From: Deltaproteobacteria bacterium
GTDB taxonomy: Bacteria; Desulfobacterota; Desulfobacteria; Desulfobacterales; Desulfosalsimonadaceae
Direction of reading: 5' to 3'
NCBI GenBank assembly: GCA_024280875.1
Contig: JAJRPH010000108.1
Span: 1-5,623, forward strand
Length of the DNA stretch: 5,623 nt
This document shows, in pieces, positions 5,057 through 5,623 of the stretch. A program made the position numbers and the translations under genes. The notes under the pieces were generated by a model. That model saw nothing but the letters and a program-made list of their open reading frames with translations, ran no database searches and was not told the origin of the DNA. The first letter of the stretch is position 1; each line of letters starts with the position of its first letter.

Positions 5057-5422
5057 ATGAAACATATTCTGATTATTACATCCCATGAAAACAACTTTAC
5101 CGAATTAACAGACGAACTGGCCGGAAATGGCGCGGCTGAAATTACCAGGGCCGCTTCATTGCAAGAGGCGATGGACGCACTGTCTGCCGCCACGCCGGAT
5201 TTAGTCATCATTGATGAAGAGGTAAACGGGACGCCGGGTTTAACAATTTCCAGGGATATTCTCATGAAAAACGCCATGGTCAATCAGGTGCTTGTCAGCC
5301 GTTTAACGCCTAAAGAATTCCACGAAGCTTCGGAAGGCTTAGGGATCATGGCTCAGTTGCCCCCGAAACCGGATGCCGCTCAGGCAAAAAAGCTGCTGGA
5401 TATCCTGAAAAAGATGCCATAA
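5057..5422 (+). CDS. Small CheY-like receiver-domain protein, degenerate at the acidic pocket
   Basis: A 121-residue protein that is just one response-regulator receiver fold, without an output domain. Strand 1 is HILIIT. Helix 2 and the loop run to PDLVIIDEE, placing D53 at the position of the phospho-acceptor Asp. S81 (VLVSRL) matches the conserved Ser/Thr, and K104 (LPPKP) matches the conserved Lys. The usual acidic pair after strand 1 is replaced by S9-H10 (ITSHENN), so Mg2+ binding and normal phosphorylation may be impaired. The segment TPKEFHEASEGLGIMAQLPPKP (84-105) is unlike ordinary CheY and from memory recurs in small proteins near ORP-type clusters. ATG 5057 has a short AAGG (5046-5049) 7 nt upstream. 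A hairpin separates it from the scaffold gene, so its expression may be uncoupled. It could be a signalling input or a structural partner; no kinase is in the window. Confidence 0.8.
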   Translation: MKHILIITSHENNFTELTDELAGNGAAEITRAASLQEAMDALSAATPDLVIIDEEVNGTPGLTISRDILMKNAMVNQVLVSRLTPKEFHEASEGLGIMAQLPPKPDAAQAKKLLDILKKMP

Positions 5423-5423
5423 C

Positions 5424-5491
5424 ATCCAAATCATAATATCCTAATTGGATTCCGGCTTTCATTTTTTTAATTCAGCCGCCTCCCCTTTTTT
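5424..5491 (+). terminator. Weak terminator-like region after the receiver gene
   Basis: Two modest inverted repeats lie just after the last stop. ATCCAA (5424-5429) pairs with TTGGAT (5445-5450), with T7 at 5462-5468 some 11 nt later. CGGCT (5453-5457) pairs with AGCCG (5474-5478), with T6 at 5486-5491. Both have large loops and T-runs that are not directly adjacent, so neither is a convincing terminator alone. The position at the end of the cluster supports some transcription-ending role. Confidence 0.3.
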
Positions 5492-5623
5492 ATCTGATTT
5501 TTATAGTAATCAACAAAAACACATTCCGTCCCCAATCATTGCGCCTATAAGAAATTGCGCGCAACGACGATGCAATCTCATTGTCGACATTATCAATGAT
5601 GTGATTCTTTAATTGAATTTTTA

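Overview
The window looks like part of a chromosome from an anaerobic, probably sulfate-reducing member of the Desulfobacterota (Desulfobacter/Desulfobacula-like). This is inferred from gene content and protein style: cysteine-rich Fe-S proteins and a cluster of the 'orange protein' (ORP) kind known from Desulfovibrio. It does not come from a database match. All confident genes are on the + strand, the gene bodies have moderate GC, and the spacers are AT-rich.

Layout. (1) 1-171: the 3' end of thiM (hydroxyethylthiazole kinase), cut by the left edge. (2) 204-1499: a 431-residue cysteine-rich protein with a winged-helix-like N-terminus, two unusual Cys clusters and a C-terminal 2x[4Fe-4S] ferredoxin domain; its function is unknown. 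(3) 1500-1916: a 417-bp AT-rich spacer with a weak terminator-like hairpin, a possible sigma70-type promoter and several inverted repeats, the best of which lies directly upstream of the next ribosome binding site. (4) 1917-5422: a tight six-gene cluster made of an ORP-like NifX/MTH1175-family protein, two consecutive MinD/Mrp-type P-loop ATPases that each carry an inserted two-cluster ferredoxin domain, a second NifX/MTH1175-family protein with a Gly-rich tail, an IscU/NifU-type Fe-S scaffold, and a small degenerate CheY-like receiver protein. The first three genes overlap end to start (4 and 8 bp). A perfect GC-rich hairpin separates the scaffold gene from the receiver gene. (5) 5423-5623: AT-rich sequence with weak terminator-like elements, palindromes and an unsupported open frame on the - strand.

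How the genes may work together. In Desulfovibrio, the ORP complex combines MTH1175-family proteins, one of which binds a noncovalent Mo-Cu-sulfide cluster, with paired Fe-S/MinD-like ATPases; a role linked to cell division has been proposed. The cluster here has the same core. It adds an IscU-like scaffold and a receiver-like protein, which suggests a unit that assembles or carries a metal-sulfur cluster under ATPase control. The core family assignments are strong. The metal, the partners and the cellular role are inference. No -24/-12 (sigma54) promoter is visible ahead of the cluster, unlike the sigma54-controlled orp operons of Desulfovibrio vulgaris.
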